The notes under the pieces are model-generated. The model ran no database searches. It was not told the origin of the DNA and saw only the letters and a program-made list of their open reading frames with translations. Of a stretch of 64,000 bases of DNA, positions 19,403 to 30,000 are shown piece by piece; position 1 is the first letter of the stretch; each line of letters starts with the position of its first letter. This DNA comes from Vespertiliibacter pulmonis (GTDB lineage: Bacteria > Pseudomonadota > Gammaproteobacteria > Enterobacterales > Pasteurellaceae). The translations under genes were made by a program, and so were the position numbers. The stretch covers positions 1,188,830-1,252,829 of the forward strand of contig NZ_CP016615.1 of NCBI RefSeq assembly GCF_013377275.1, in the 5' to 3' direction.

Positions 19403-20025
19403 TGTCTGAGCAAACCGTATTTTATATTTTTATCATCATTGGCATTATTGCATTTATTGCACTAATTTTTGGTGCAATTTTAGGCTATTCTTCAATTAAA
19501 TTAAAAGTAGAAGCCGATCCGATTGTTGAACAAATTGATGCGATTTTGCCCCAAAGCCAATGTGGTCAATGTGGCTATCCGGGCTGTAAGCCCTATGCGG
19601 AAGCGGTTGCCAATGGCGATGAAATTACCAAATGTATTCCAGGTGGGCAGCCTGTTATTGTGCAGATTGCGGAACTAATGGGCGTTGAGGTACCAGAAAC
19701 AGATGCCCAAGCACCAGAAACGAAAGTTGCTCTCATTCACGAAGATAGATGCATTGGCTGTACAAAATGTATTGCAGCTTGTCCTGTTGATGCAATTATT
19801 GGCACAAACAAAGCAATGCACACCGTCATTGCTGATTTATGTACTGGTTGCGAATTGTGTGTTGCACCTTGTCCTACGGATTGTATCGAGATGATTAGCG
19901 TTAAACCAACCGCCCAAAAATGGAATTGGCAATTTGATCAAAATTTAATTATCCCCGTGTTAAATACAACAGAACTTAAGAAAAAATGGGTGGTAGGCAC
20001 TACGGAGAATAATAATGCAAAATAA
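19402..20025 (+). CDS. rsxB: Rsx/Rnf complex subunit B (iron-sulfur)
   Basis: Electron-carrying subunit of 207 residues: one N-terminal membrane anchor ([20 protein letters not shown]), a [15 protein letters not shown] cluster motif, then two ferredoxin-type 4Fe-4S motifs, [15 protein letters not shown] and [15 protein letters not shown]. It hands electrons from the soluble donor toward the membrane subunits. It overlaps rsxA by one base and rsxC by 11, so translation is coupled. Confidence 0.96.
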   Translation: MSEQTVFYIFIIIGIIAFIALIFGAILGYSSIKLKVEADPIVEQIDAILPQSQCGQCGYPGCKPYAEAVANGDEITKCIPGGQPVIVQIAELMGVEVPETDAQAPETKVALIHEDRCIGCTKCIAACPVDAIIGTNKAMHTVIADLCTGCELCVAPCPTDCIEMISVKPTAQKWNWQFDQNLIIPVLNTTELKKKWVVGTTENNNAK

Positions 20026-22489
20026 TGTATTAAGCCGTATTCGCCAAGGTAAATTATGGGAGTTCCCAGGTGGAATTCACCCGCCTGAAATGAAAAAACA
20101 ATCGAATCAAAAACCGATTCGTACATTACATTTGCCTAAATATTTCTATGTGCCAGTAGTACAACATTCTGGGAGCGCAGGCGAGGTGATCGTTAAACTT
20201 GGTGAGAGTGTCCTAAAAGGGCAACCATTAACCCAAGGAGATAATTTCCGTCAATTACCTGTTCATAGCCCGACATCGGGGAAAATTGTTGGTATTGAGC
20301 CGTATGTATCTTCTCACCCTTCGGGTATTGCTGAATTAACGATTGTGATCGAAACAGACGGCAAAGATCAATGGATAGAACGTAAGCCAGTTGAGAATTT
20401 TTTACAACTAACAAGCGGTGAGATTATCCAAAAAATTTACCAAGCAGGCATTGCAGGTTTAGGCGGCGCAGTATTTCCAACGTCTAGTAAACTTAGTTTT
20501 GCAGAAAAACGTTGTAAGGTATTGATTATCAATGGTGCAGAATGTGAACCTTACATTACCTGTGATGATCGCTTAATGCAAGACTATCCCTTTGAGCTTT
20601 TAGAAGGCATTCGTATTTTGCGGTATGTGTTACGCCCAGAAGAGGTAATACTAGCGATTGAAGATAACAAGCCAAAAGCAATTGAAGCGGTTAAAAATGC
20701 TCTTAAAGGAGCTAATGATATTAGTTTACGTGTTATTCCAACTAAATATCCGTCTGGTGCAAGCGATCAATTAGTCCAAATTTTAACAGGCTTAGAAATT
20801 CCGCAAGGTAAACGAACCATCGAGTTAGGCATTGTAATGCATAATGTGGGAACAGCATTTGCCGTTAAACGAGCGATCATTGATGATGAACCGCTTATTG
20901 AGCGAGTTGTTACCCTAACAGGTGATAAAGTGCGTAATAAAGGGAATGTTTGGGCAAGGCTTGGTACACCCATTTTACATTTACTTGAACAGGTTGATTA
21001 TCAACAAGATGAGCGTTTTCCCGTTTTTCTTGGTGGGCCATTGATGGGCTTTATTTTACCCTCGTTACATTCACCGATTACGAAAACAGCAAACTGTATT
21101 ATTGCCCCCGATCATTTTGAATATGCTCCACCGCAACCAGAGCGAAGCTGTATCCGCTGTTCAAGTTGTTCAGACGCTTGCCCTGTTGGGCTGTTACCGC
21201 AACAGCTTTATTGGTTTGCTCGTTCAGAAAATCACGAAAAATCAACGGAATATCATCTTGACGCCTGTATTGAATGTGGGGTATGTGCTTATGTCTGCCC
21301 GAGTTATATTCCATTAATTCAATATTTCCGTCAGGAAAAAGCAAAAATTGCCGAAGTTGAAGAGAAAGCTCGCAAAGCTGAAGAAGCAAAACAACGATTT
21401 GAAGCTCGTGAAGCACGTTTAAACAAAGAAAAAGAAGCTCGTACGGCTCGTATTCAACAAGCAGCAGAAAAACGCCGAGAAGAAGTAGCAAATAGTGCTG
21501 GAGAAGATCCAGTAAAAGCCGCATTAGCTCGTTTAAAAGCGAAGAAAAATGAAGAATCTCAGGCAACCCAAGCTAACCCATCGCCAAATATTGTGGTAAA
21601 AGCTAATGGCGAGCCAGATAATAGTGATTTAATGGCACAACGTAGAGCTAGACGTTTAGCAAAACAAGCAGAACAAGCGGTCAGTTCAGAACATTCTTTG
21701 GCAACTAAGGCAGTTAAAGGCGAAGTGGCAGAACAAGATACAGACCCACGCAAAGCAGCCGTAGCAGCAGCGCTTGCCCGAGCCAAAGCAAGAAAAGCTC
21801 AACAGCAACATTCATCTCAAGAAAGCCAAAGGGAAGATGTGCAAGCGGTGAGTTCGGAACATTCTTTTGCAAATAAAACGGTTCAAGACGAAGTGGCAGA
21901 ACAAGATGCAGATCTACGCAAAGCAGCCGTAGCAGCAGCGCTTGCCCGAGCTAAAGCGAGAAAGGCGCAACAGCAACATTCATCTCAAGAGAACCAGAGA
22001 GAAGATGTGCAAGCGGTGAGTTCGGAACATTCTTTTGCAAATAAAACGGTTCAAGACGAAGTGGCAGAACAAGATGCAGATCCACGCAAAGCCGCTGTAG
22101 CCGCAGCTATTGCTCGAGCCAAAGCAAGAAAAGCTCAACAGCAGCATTCATCTCAAGAAAATCAAAGGGAAGATGTGCAAGCGGTGAGTTCGGAACATTC
22201 TTTTGCAAATAAAACGGTTCAAGACGAAGTGGCAGAACAAGATGCAGATCCACGCAAAGCAGCCGTAGCCGCAGCTATTGCTCGAGCCAAAGCAAGAAAA
22301 GCTCAACAGCAGCATTCATCTCAAGAGAACCAAAGGGAAGATGTGCAAGCGATGAGTTCGGAACACTCTTTGGCAACTAAGGTAGTTAAAGACGAAGTGG
22401 CAGAACAAGATATAGACCCACGCAAAGCCGCTGTAGCCGCAGCTATTGCTCGAGCCAAAGCAAAAAAAGAGGCTCAACTTAAACAATAA
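20015..22489 (+). CDS. rsxC: Rsx/Rnf complex subunit C with long repeat tail
   Basis: Peripheral subunit of 824 residues with the NADH/FMN-binding domain (about 130-360: [31 protein letters not shown]), and two 4Fe-4S motifs [12 protein letters not shown] and [12 protein letters not shown] near 370-430. A long, charged Ala/Lys/Arg-rich tail follows. From about residue 555 the tail is five 56-residue tandem repeats, each with a (D)[15 protein letters not shown](R/K)K core; E. coli RsxC has a shorter version of such a tail. The NAD(H)-binding role is known for RnfC; the purpose of the tail is not. Confidence 0.95.
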   Translation: MQNNVLSRIRQGKLWEFPGGIHPPEMKKQSNQKPIRTLHLPKYFYVPVVQHSGSAGEVIVKLGESVLKGQPLTQGDNFRQLPVHSPTSGKIVGIEPYVSSHPSGIAELTIVIETDGKDQWIERKPVENFLQLTSGEIIQKIYQAGIAGLGGAVFPTSSKLSFAEKRCKVLIINGAECEPYITCDDRLMQDYPFELLEGIRILRYVLRPEEVILAIEDNKPKAIEAVKNALKGANDISLRVIPTKYPSGASDQLVQILTGLEIPQGKRTIELGIVMHNVGTAFAVKRAIIDDEPLIERVVTLTGDKVRNKGNVWARLGTPILHLLEQVDYQQDERFPVFLGGPLMGFILPSLHSPITKTANCIIAPDHFEYAPPQPERSCIRCSSCSDACPVGLLPQQLYWFARSENHEKSTEYHLDACIECGVCAYVCPSYIPLIQYFRQEKAKIAEVEEKARKAEEAKQRFEAREARLNKEKEARTARIQQAAEKRREEVANSAGEDPVKAALARLKAKKNEESQATQANPSPNIVVKANGEPDNSDLMAQRRARRLAKQAEQAVSSEHSLATKAVKGEVAEQDTDPRKAAVAAALARAKARKAQQQHSSQESQREDVQAVSSEHSFANKTVQDEVAEQDADLRKAAVAAALARAKARKAQQQHSSQENQREDVQAVSSEHSFANKTVQDEVAEQDADPRKAAVAAAIARAKARKAQQQHSSQENQREDVQAVSSEHSFANKTVQDEVAEQDADPRKAAVAAAIARAKARKAQQQHSSQENQREDVQAMSSEHSLATKVVKDEVAEQDIDPRKAAVAAAIARAKAKKEAQLKQ
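21677..22489 (+). repeat. Five 168-bp tandem repeats encoding the RsxC tail
   Basis: Units begin at 21677, 21845, 22013, 22181 and 22349 (exact 168-base spacing, 56 codons); the last is shortened by the stop codon. The middle three units encode [17 protein letters not shown], the outer two HSLATK..K.EVAEQD, suggesting expansion of an inner unit. An uptake-signal-like core sits at each junction: ACAAGCGGTC exactly at 21673-21682, GCAAGCGGT at three more, and GCAAGCGAT at the last. Confidence 0.95.
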
Positions 22490-22504
22490 TACAGTGAGGT
22501 TCAA

Positions 22505-23149
22505 ATGATGATGGCAATTACTGATATTTTTCCGTCTTTCCCGTGGTCTTTTCTATTTGTTCAAGACTTAATTGGAACAATTGTATTTGCAATTTCAGGT
22601 GCGATTGCTGCCCGACAGCATAAAATGGATATTTTCGGTATGTTTGTGTTAGCATTTGTTACTGGAGTGGGTGGTGGTACGCTACGAGATGTGATGATCG
22701 GTAGTACCCCCGTGTTTTGGATGAAACAACCTATTTATGTATTGATGATTAGCCTTGCAGTAATTATCACAGCAATTTGTAAAAAACGCTTGGGATCTCA
22801 CCGCTGGCAGCTAGGATTATTTATTTTTGATGCGATTGGCTTAGGTGTATTTACAGTAATTGGAGTACAAAAAGGGTTAAATTTTGGCTTACATCCGTTA
22901 ATTTGTATTGCTTTAGGCGGAGTAACGGGCTGTTTTGGTGGTTTAATTCGGGATATTTTACGCAATGAAGTGCCAACGATTTTGCAACGAGAAGTTTATG
23001 TAACGGCAAGTTTAATTGGTGGTATTATTTTTATTCTCTTCCGTGATGCAGGCTTTGAAAGTAATTGGGTTGATGTTGCAACTGTGGTTACTGTAATTGC
23101 AATTCGAGTGTTTACTGCTCGTTTTAATTTGCATTTACCAAAAATTTAA
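22505..23149 (+). CDS. TRIC channel / UPF0126 family membrane protein
   Basis: Inner-membrane protein of 214 residues with about seven hydrophobic helices in two repeats, each containing the family glycine motif: GVGGGTLRDVMIG (about 58-70) and GCFGGLIRDILRNEVP (about 140-155). It is homologous in pattern to E. coli YicG/YadS-type proteins and to prokaryotic TRIC monovalent-cation channels. It lies inside the rsx operon between rsxC and rsxD, with a GAGG five bases upstream, so it should be co-transcribed. A link to ion movement by the Rsx complex is conceivable but unproven. Confidence 0.88.
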   Translation: MMMAITDIFPSFPWSFLFVQDLIGTIVFAISGAIAARQHKMDIFGMFVLAFVTGVGGGTLRDVMIGSTPVFWMKQPIYVLMISLAVIITAICKKRLGSHRWQLGLFIFDAIGLGVFTVIGVQKGLNFGLHPLICIALGGVTGCFGGLIRDILRNEVPTILQREVYVTASLIGGIIFILFRDAGFESNWVDVATVVTVIAIRVFTARFNLHLPKI

Positions 23150-23188
23150 AAGTTCTACCTTAGTATTAAAAGTAAAAGGAAAAGATTC

Positions 23189-24250
23189 ATGTTTAAAATG
23201 ATTAGCTCACCACATACCCATTCGAGCAATCTTACGGCAAATTTTATGTTGTGGGTTATTGCTGCAATGTTGCCTGCTTTGGGAATGATGTGCTATTTTT
23301 TTGGTTATGGAGTGCTAATTCAAATTGCTTTGGCAGTGAGCTTGGCGATTGTTATTGAACTTTTGGTCGCAAAATTACGCAATAAACATATTCTTTTTTA
23401 TGTTGAAGATTTATCAGGCATTTTAACCGCATTGATTTTAGCAATGGCAATTCCACCCTATGCTCCTTATTGGCTAATTTTAATTGGAATTGCTGTGTCG
23501 TTATTGTTAGCTAAGCACGTTTATGGTGGTTTGGGACAAAATTTATTTAATCCTGCAATGATTGGTTATGCCTTCTTGTTAGTCTCTTTTCCATTACAAA
23601 TGACATCTTGGCTACCTCCATTAGATTTATTAAGTGAACCCCCTACTTTGGGGGATAGTTTTTCACTCATTTTTAGTGGCATAACGTCTGATGGGTTTTC
23701 CATTCATCAATTAATTAATAGTGCTGATGGTATTACGCAAGCAACCGTGTTAGATGGTGCTAAAACAACCTTATCTAAAATCACAGATCTTAATAAACTT
23801 GAAACGTTATCAGCTCAATTAAGTGATCAAGTGCTATTTGGTGGTTGGGGACAGATCAATCTTGCCTTTTTAGCTGGAGGCTTAGTCTTAATTTACAAAC
23901 GTATTATTCATTGGCAAATTCCGTTTTCAATATTAGTTGTGTTTGCAATATTAAGTGGAATGACAGATTTGCTAACTTACTGTGCGTGGTCAATGCCCCA
24001 TCATCTTTTAAGTGGTGCGATGATGTTTGGTGCATTTTTTATTGCAACTGATCCCGTTTCTGCTTCTATTACGCCAAAAGGTAAACTTATTTTTGGCGGA
24101 TTAGTTGGGCTATTGATTTATCTTATCCGCTATTATGGAAATTATCCTGATGGCATTGCATTTGCTGTATTACTAGCGAATATTTGTGTGCCATTGATTG
24201 ATCATTATACCCAACCCCGTTTATATGGTACAAAGAGTAAGAGAAAATAG
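23189..24250 (+). CDS. rsxD: Rsx/Rnf complex subunit D
   Basis: Membrane subunit of 353 residues with about nine or ten helices, carrying a covalently bound FMN; the acceptor Thr is expected in the DGITQATVL segment near residue 190. Other family blocks are [14 protein letters not shown] at the N-terminus, [18 protein letters not shown] and [18 protein letters not shown]. The stop codon is followed directly by the rsxG start. It is separated from rsxC by the inserted channel gene. Confidence 0.95.
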   Translation: MFKMISSPHTHSSNLTANFMLWVIAAMLPALGMMCYFFGYGVLIQIALAVSLAIVIELLVAKLRNKHILFYVEDLSGILTALILAMAIPPYAPYWLILIGIAVSLLLAKHVYGGLGQNLFNPAMIGYAFLLVSFPLQMTSWLPPLDLLSEPPTLGDSFSLIFSGITSDGFSIHQLINSADGITQATVLDGAKTTLSKITDLNKLETLSAQLSDQVLFGGWGQINLAFLAGGLVLIYKRIIHWQIPFSILVVFAILSGMTDLLTYCAWSMPHHLLSGAMMFGAFFIATDPVSASITPKGKLIFGGLVGLLIYLIRYYGNYPDGIAFAVLLANICVPLIDHYTQPRLYGTKSKRK

Positions 24251-24883
24251 ATGAAAACATCAAAAATTACATTGCGTTATGGGCTGATTCTTGGTCTTGT
24301 TGCGTTGATCTGTACTGCAATTTCAACGGCAATTTATTTACTCACTCAATCTAAAATTGAGCAAGTAACTGCTCAACAGCAACGGCAGTTATTATTGGAA
24401 GTTGTCCCACAAAACTATTTTGATAATGATTTATTGGCAACCTGTAAAAAGATAAATTTACCTGAGTTCCCATTTCTAAATAAAATATTTATTGCAAAAA
24501 AACAGCAAGAACCAACCGCTTATGCTATTCAAGCCACCGCACCAGATGGCTATTCAGGCAATATTGTTCTGCTGATTGGAATTGACCCAAAAGGTACAAT
24601 TCTTGGTGTGCGAACACTTGAACATAAAGAAACACCAGGGCTTGGAGATAAAATTGAAACCCGAGTGTCAGACTGGATTTACGATTTTTCTAATCAACCA
24701 TTTAATCCAGATAATCAGGAACAATGGGCAGTGAAGAAAGATGGTGGCCAGTTTGACCAATTTACGGGGGCAACAATTACACCAAGAGCGGTTGTTAATA
24801 TGGTGAGAAAAAGTGGTAATTGGGCAATAGAAACATTGAATAGCCAGCCTAACGTCACTGACACTTTTGAGCAATGTAACTAA
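24251..24883 (+). CDS. rsxG: Rsx/Rnf complex subunit G
   Basis: Flavoprotein subunit of 210 residues with one N-terminal membrane helix (LRYGLILGLVALICTAISTAIYLL) and a periplasmic FMN domain. The covalent FMN attachment Thr is in the (S/T)GATxTPRAVV motif, here TGATITPRAVVNMV (about 174-187). Other family sequence: GVRTLEHKETPGLGDKIE. It begins immediately after rsxD and is followed by a 56-base gap before rsxE. Confidence 0.95.
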   Translation: MKTSKITLRYGLILGLVALICTAISTAIYLLTQSKIEQVTAQQQRQLLLEVVPQNYFDNDLLATCKKINLPEFPFLNKIFIAKKQQEPTAYAIQATAPDGYSGNIVLLIGIDPKGTILGVRTLEHKETPGLGDKIETRVSDWIYDFSNQPFNPDNQEQWAVKKDGGQFDQFTGATITPRAVVNMVRKSGNWAIETLNSQPNVTDTFEQCN

Positions 24884-24939
24884 ATTTATTGAATTGACGT
24901 TATATTTATTTAGGTAGCGAAAAATAATTAGGGCAGAAA

Positions 24940-25671
24940 ATGTTAGAGAATCAAATCCCCATTAAACAGATTGTAGAAGAAAAACATTCTGTAGAACCTT
25001 CTATGTGGAAAACCCTTTTTACACAAGGGGTGTGGTCAAATAATGGAGCATTAGTTCAATTATTAGGGCTTTGTCCTTTGTTAGCTGTATCGAATAATAT
25101 AACTAATGCACTTGGATTGGGGGTAGCGACATTATTAGTATTAGTGATTACCAATACGGCGGTTTCTGTTTTTCGGAAGTGGATACCGCACGATATTCGT
25201 ATTCCGATTTATGTAATGATTATTGCCACAGCGGTAACCACAATTCAACTATTGATGAATGCGTTTGCCTATCCTGTTTACCAGTCATTAGGAATTTTTA
25301 TTCCCTTGATTGTTACAAACTGTATTGTTATTGGGCGTGCAGAAGCGTTTGCTTCTAAAAATAGTATTTTACATTCTGCATTTGATGGTTTTTCAATGGG
25401 GCTAGGTGTATTGTTAAGCCTTATTTTACTAGGAGCTTTGCGAGAAATTATTGGAAATGGCACGTTATTTGATGGTTTAGATTTACTATTAGGCAGCTGG
25501 GCAAAAGGGGCAAAAATGGATCTTCTGCATATTGATTCAGGATTGCTATTGGCTATTTTGCCACCGGGTGCATTTATCGGGCTGGGAATTCTTTTAGGGT
25601 TGAAGAATTTAATTGATCAACGTAAGAAGCAGAAATCACATAACTTATATAGGGCAAAAAATGGAACGTGA
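24940..25671 (+). CDS. rsxE: Rsx/Rnf complex subunit E
   Basis: Membrane subunit of 243 residues, homologous to RsxA and inverted relative to it in the membrane; six helices. Key sequence: [18 protein letters not shown] and [18 protein letters not shown], each with the conserved membrane Cys. The N-terminal extension before TLFTQGVW is longer than in E. coli. The end overlaps the lpxM start by 11 bases. The nth gene that follows rsxE in E. coli and many relatives is not present here. Confidence 0.95.
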   Translation: MLENQIPIKQIVEEKHSVEPSMWKTLFTQGVWSNNGALVQLLGLCPLLAVSNNITNALGLGVATLLVLVITNTAVSVFRKWIPHDIRIPIYVMIIATAVTTIQLLMNAFAYPVYQSLGIFIPLIVTNCIVIGRAEAFASKNSILHSAFDGFSMGLGVLLSLILLGALREIIGNGTLFDGLDLLLGSWAKGAKMDLLHIDSGLLLAILPPGAFIGLGILLGLKNLIDQRKKQKSHNLYRAKNGT

Positions 25672-26614
25672 AACCTATCAAGTAGGCTATCAACACAAAT
25701 TTTCACTCGCTTTTTTAGCCCCTAAATATTGGGGCATTTGGATAGGGATTTTATTTTTAACGATCTTAGCTTATGTACCATACCGTTTGAGAGATAAGCT
25801 CGCTATCTTTATTGGAAAAAGAGTTACTGCTTATTTGAAAAAACGGAATAAAAAACAGTATCACCGTGCAAATGTTAATTTACGTTACTGTTTTCCAGAT
25901 TGGTCAGAGAGCAAGCGGGCAGATGTTATTGAAAAAATGTTTATCACTGTTTCACAAACAATGTTAGCGATTGGTGAAACAACGGTGCGTCCTGTTGCAC
26001 ATTTACAAAAAAGAAGTGAATTTAGCGGGTTAGAATATGTGAAAAAAGCACGAGCGGCAGGTAAAAATGTAATATTACTTGTGCCACATACATGGTCTGT
26101 TGATGCTGCAGGTGTTGTAATGCATACGCTTGGAATGCCGATGACGGGAATGTATCATCCACATCGTAATCCGTTAATAGATTGGCTTTGGAATCGTACA
26201 CGGGAGCGTTTTGGTGGCAAAATGCACGCTCGTCAAAATGGATTAAAACCTTTTTTAGCTGATGTGCGTAAAGGGGAGCTAGGTTATTTTCTGCCTGATG
26301 AAGATTACGGTGAAGAACATAGTGTGTATGTTGATTTCTTCGCAACTGAAAAAGCAACATTACCGGGGTTAAACCGAATGGCAAAGGTAGCCAATGCTGA
26401 AGTTATCCCTATGTTTCCGATTTATAATGCTGAAAAAGGCATATATCAAATCGAAATATTACCACCGATGGTATTTAGCGGATCATTAGAACAAGCGGCT
26501 CGAGAAATGAATAAAGTCATTGAGTATTTTGTGGCTAAACACCCAGAACAGTATGTGTGGATTTTACGCTTGTTGAAAACACGGCGAACAGGGGAAGATA
26601 TTTACCAAACTTAA
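25661..26614 (+). CDS. lpxM: Lipid A late acyltransferase, LpxM (MsbB) type
   Basis: Inner-membrane enzyme of 317 residues that adds the last secondary acyl chain to Kdo2-lipid A. It has one N-terminal membrane anchor (about 22-40), and the HX4D catalytic pair His143/Asp148 in [10 protein letters not shown], which resembles LpxM (H.WAVD) more than Lpx[24 protein letters not shown] and the [17 protein letters not shown] stretch are family blocks. The start at 25661 ([14 protein letters not shown]) replaces a longer frame that runs deep into rsxE. Translational coupling to the rsx operon is likely. A strong terminator follows. Confidence 0.92.
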   Translation: MERETYQVGYQHKFSLAFLAPKYWGIWIGILFLTILAYVPYRLRDKLAIFIGKRVTAYLKKRNKKQYHRANVNLRYCFPDWSESKRADVIEKMFITVSQTMLAIGETTVRPVAHLQKRSEFSGLEYVKKARAAGKNVILLVPHTWSVDAAGVVMHTLGMPMTGMYHPHRNPLIDWLWNRTRERFGGKMHARQNGLKPFLADVRKGELGYFLPDEDYGEEHSVYVDFFATEKATLPGLNRMAKVANAEVIPMFPIYNAEKGIYQIEILPPMVFSGSLEQAAREMNKVIEYFVAKHPEQYVWILRLLKTRRTGEDIYQT

Positions 26615-26621
26615 TAAAAAG

Positions 26622-26649
26622 CCAAGAACAAAATGTTCTTGGTTTTTTT
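26622..26649 (+). terminator. Terminator of the rsx-lpxM operon
   Basis: Stem CCAAGAACA / TGTTCTTGG with loop AAA and a run of seven T. Confidence 0.93.
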
Positions 26650-27064
26650 CTTTCTTCAGTTATAAAAATCATATAGTAATGCAATACTATTTGATGCCCT
26701 TCCTATGCGATTATTTTTAGCCATATTTTTACTATGGTTACTTATGTCATTTTGTCTAAAAAAATTGTATTAAACTTAACCATTTTTGCATCATATTTAA
26801 GCCATTTTTGTAAAGTTTATTCAGTTTAATTTATAGGCTAGATAATCGGGAGTGATTGAACAAATAAAATTGACAGGATAGGTAATTTTTTCTACGATAA
26901 GAGTAATTTGCACTCTTTCCATTTGTGTAAATTGTGTCTGTTATTAGTATGCTGAGTGCTAATAAATACATCTGTCCTTGAGGGATTGAGGCGGGAAAGA
27001 ATAATAGTAAATAAATGAGAATTAATTTCATTATTTACAGTTTCTAGTAATAAAAGGTCATTTT
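26650..27064. other. Adhesin upstream region (415 bases, no gene seen)
   Basis: Very AT-rich spacer between lpxM and the trimeric autotransporter. The only structured signal I support is a promoter at 26870-26898. No simple-sequence tract of the kind used for phase variation is present; a minus-strand frame at 26831-27031 has no ribosome-binding site or family resemblance. The leader from the predicted start to the ATG is about 160 bases. Confidence 0.6.
26870..26898 (+). promoter_or_regulatory. Candidate promoter of the trimeric autotransporter
   Basis: Perfect -35 TTGACA, 17-base spacer, -10 TACGAT (4 of 6 matches). Predicted start is near 26905. Confidence 0.65.
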
Positions 27065-30000
27065 ATGAATAAAATTTTTAGAGTAATTTGGAATCACGCA
27101 ACGCAAAGCTGGGTGGCGGTTTCTGAAGTTAGCCGAGCAAAAGGCAAAACAAAATCATCATCGTTAGCGAAAGCGAGTCTAGCGGTGGCAACAGTGATTG
27201 GTGCTGGTAGTGCTTTAGCTGCTACTACAGAAGGCACTCTTTTTGCTAAAGCAGATAGTAATAAAAAGAATATTGAGATTTTACCGAGCGGCGCATCAAT
27301 GACTCATTATTCCACGCCTAATGCATACGGCGATAAAAGTGAGACAGGTGGGCGATATACGATCCGTGTTGGTGAAAATGACAGTAATAGCGGAGCTAAT
27401 AATAATATACGAGATAGCCAAATTTTAATTGGCTATCAGATTGATAACCAATCGACAGGTAATGGTGGAGATGTCGTTGTAGGTAATAAAGTTTACCTAG
27501 GCGGCGGTGGTAGTGACTCTTTTAGTACTGCAGTGGGGTATGGTACGGTTGTCGCAGGACCATCTATCGCATTAGGGGCAGGGGCTGAAGCAGACAATAT
27601 GAGTTCTCGTGCTTGGCTTGAACCATATCATGGTGGCGTTGCTGTTGGTGCGTATTCTTATATTGGCGGCAATAAAAATGGTGGCGTTGCGCTTGGTTCT
27701 GCAACGGCTGCAGGTGGTTATTTAACGACAAGTATCGGTACGTTATCAGGTACTATGGATAGAACTTGGTTAAGCACAAATAAATCTGCGGCACCTATTA
27801 TTTTTGGCGAGTCAGGAAATTTTGGGGCAACGTCAGTTGGTTACGGTTCTTCAGCAAGAAGCCAGAAATCTGAAGCAATTGGTTATGATGCAATGACTGG
27901 TATGGAATATGGTGGTGTTAATTCGCAATTTGCTACTGCAATTGGTCACCGGGCTGCTGCTTACCGGACTTCATCAATTGCAATTGGTGACAATGCTATT
28001 GCTGGTGGGTATACCGGAGCACAAATGGGAATATTGCAAGGACAGAAGACTATCGCTGAAAAAGCCGTTGCAGACACTACAGCAGATGTAGCAGCAGCAA
28101 AAGCTAAATTTGATGCTGATCCAAATGCCTATAATAAATTTATCTATGGTCGAGCAAATGCACTTAACGAGCGTGCAAAGAAAACATTAGAGCATATTAA
28201 CCGTGACTTGGCAGAAACGTTGGCAGCGGGAGCTTCATCAGGCGAATCAACAATTGCATTAGGAAACAGAGCTAAAGCTAAGAATAATTCGGCAATGGCA
28301 ATGGGTAATAGATCGTATGCATCAGGTGAAAATTCTATTGCTGCAGGAACAAATAGTAAGGCAGTTAAAGATTTAGCAGTTTCAATTGGTCCTAATTCTC
28401 AGGCGACTGCCAAATCATCATTAGCATTAGGTGACCATGCAAATGCAACGGAATTTAATGCTTATGCAATTGGTTCATACAGCCATGCTCACGCCGACGA
28501 TACTATTGCTATTGGTACGGCAGCTTTTGCAACAGCGAAAGATGCGGTATCAATAGGTCATTTTTCACAATCAAAAGCAGAAAAAGCAGTGGCACTTGGC
28601 CATAATAATGTGATTACTGGGGAAAAAACGGTTGTATTAGGCTCAGATGTTACTGTTGGAACTAAAGAATCTGTCGTTCTAGGTGCTAATTCAGCAGCAT
28701 CAGCGGCTAAGAAAGCACCTGATGCTGTTATTAACTATGCCGATGGTAAAAAAATGACTTATGAGAGTAGTCGTTTTGCTGGTAACAATTTTGCTCACGA
28801 TGGTCTGTATGTTAGCGTGGGGAGTGGAGGGAAAGAGCGCCAAATTAAAAACGTTGGTGCAGGTAAAATTAGCAGTGATTCTACAGATGCAATCAATGGT
28901 TCACAGCTTTATGTCGCTATGGATGAGCTTGGCAAAGGATGGCAGTTAAACAAGAATGGTGCAGAATGGGATCATATTAGACCTGGAGATCAAGTTAATT
29001 TTGTCGATGGTCTTAATACTAAGCTGAATATGACAGGCAAAGGTCCTGCATCAATTACCTTTGATGTTGCTTCACAAAACGTTTCTGCTAATCCTAATGG
29101 TTCGCTAAAAGTTGATGGAGATGAAGCTGGCTTTGTTAAAGCAGAAAGCGTGAGGGATGCTATTAACAACTCTGGTTGGAATGTTGCTATTGGCACAACA
29201 GGCACTGGAACTAAGGGAACTGATACAGGTTCAAAATTAGTAAATCCAGGTAACACAGTAACCTTCACCGCAGGCGATGGTATTGAAATCAGCCAAAATG
29301 ATAAAAATATCACCATTAAAACAAAAACTCCGCCACAAAAACCGTATAAATTTACCGCAGCGGCAGGTGATGGTAATGAGAGTGATGTTGGTAATGGCAA
29401 AACGCTGAGCATTTTGGGTGATGCAGATGGTGATGGTGCAACAGGATTAGTTGAAACTGCGTTGGAGGCTAATAATGAAAACCCAAATATTGTTGTTTCG
29501 TTAAAGACCGTTAAACAGATTCCAACCGCTAAAGGTACAGCAGGTAATAAGAATAATAGGTCTAAACCAACGGGGGCATTAGATAAGGCTACTACTGATG
29601 ACCTCGTTGTTACAGGTAAAACGTTAGTTGATGCGGTGAATAACTCAGGTTTCCGTTTACAAGCAGTAAAAGGAACAGGAACAGTAAACTCTGCGGATGA
29701 TGGAGAGCCAACTGATCCAGCACTTATTCAATCAGGTAATTTAATGCAGCTTGAGGCAGGCGACAATATTGATTTAGCTCAAGACGGCAAAAAAATTACA
29801 ATTAACGCTAAATTCGAAACCACAGACATTCCTGTTGATAATACAACGGGTGCAGTTGGTGATGTTACTAATGGCGATAAGCTTGTTAATGGCACAACTG
29901 TTGCAGAGGCGATCAAAAAGTCAGGTTGGAACTTAAATATTGCCCGTGATGATGTAGATTTTGCGGATCTAGCTGGTAATAATAAGTCTAAAGTAAGCCC

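Noticed and set aside
21099-21786. Minus-strand open frames of 155 and 75 codons inside rsxC
   Set aside because: Shadows of the Ala/Lys/Glu-rich rsxC coding sequence; no ribosome-binding sites or recognisable protein.
21677-22489. CRISPR-like regular spacing
   Set aside because: Repeats are head-to-tail coding units with no unique spacers; they lie in frame inside rsxC.
26831-27031. 66-codon minus-strand frame upstream of the adhesin
   Set aside because: It overlaps the best promoter of the adhesin and has no Shine-Dalgarno or known pattern.
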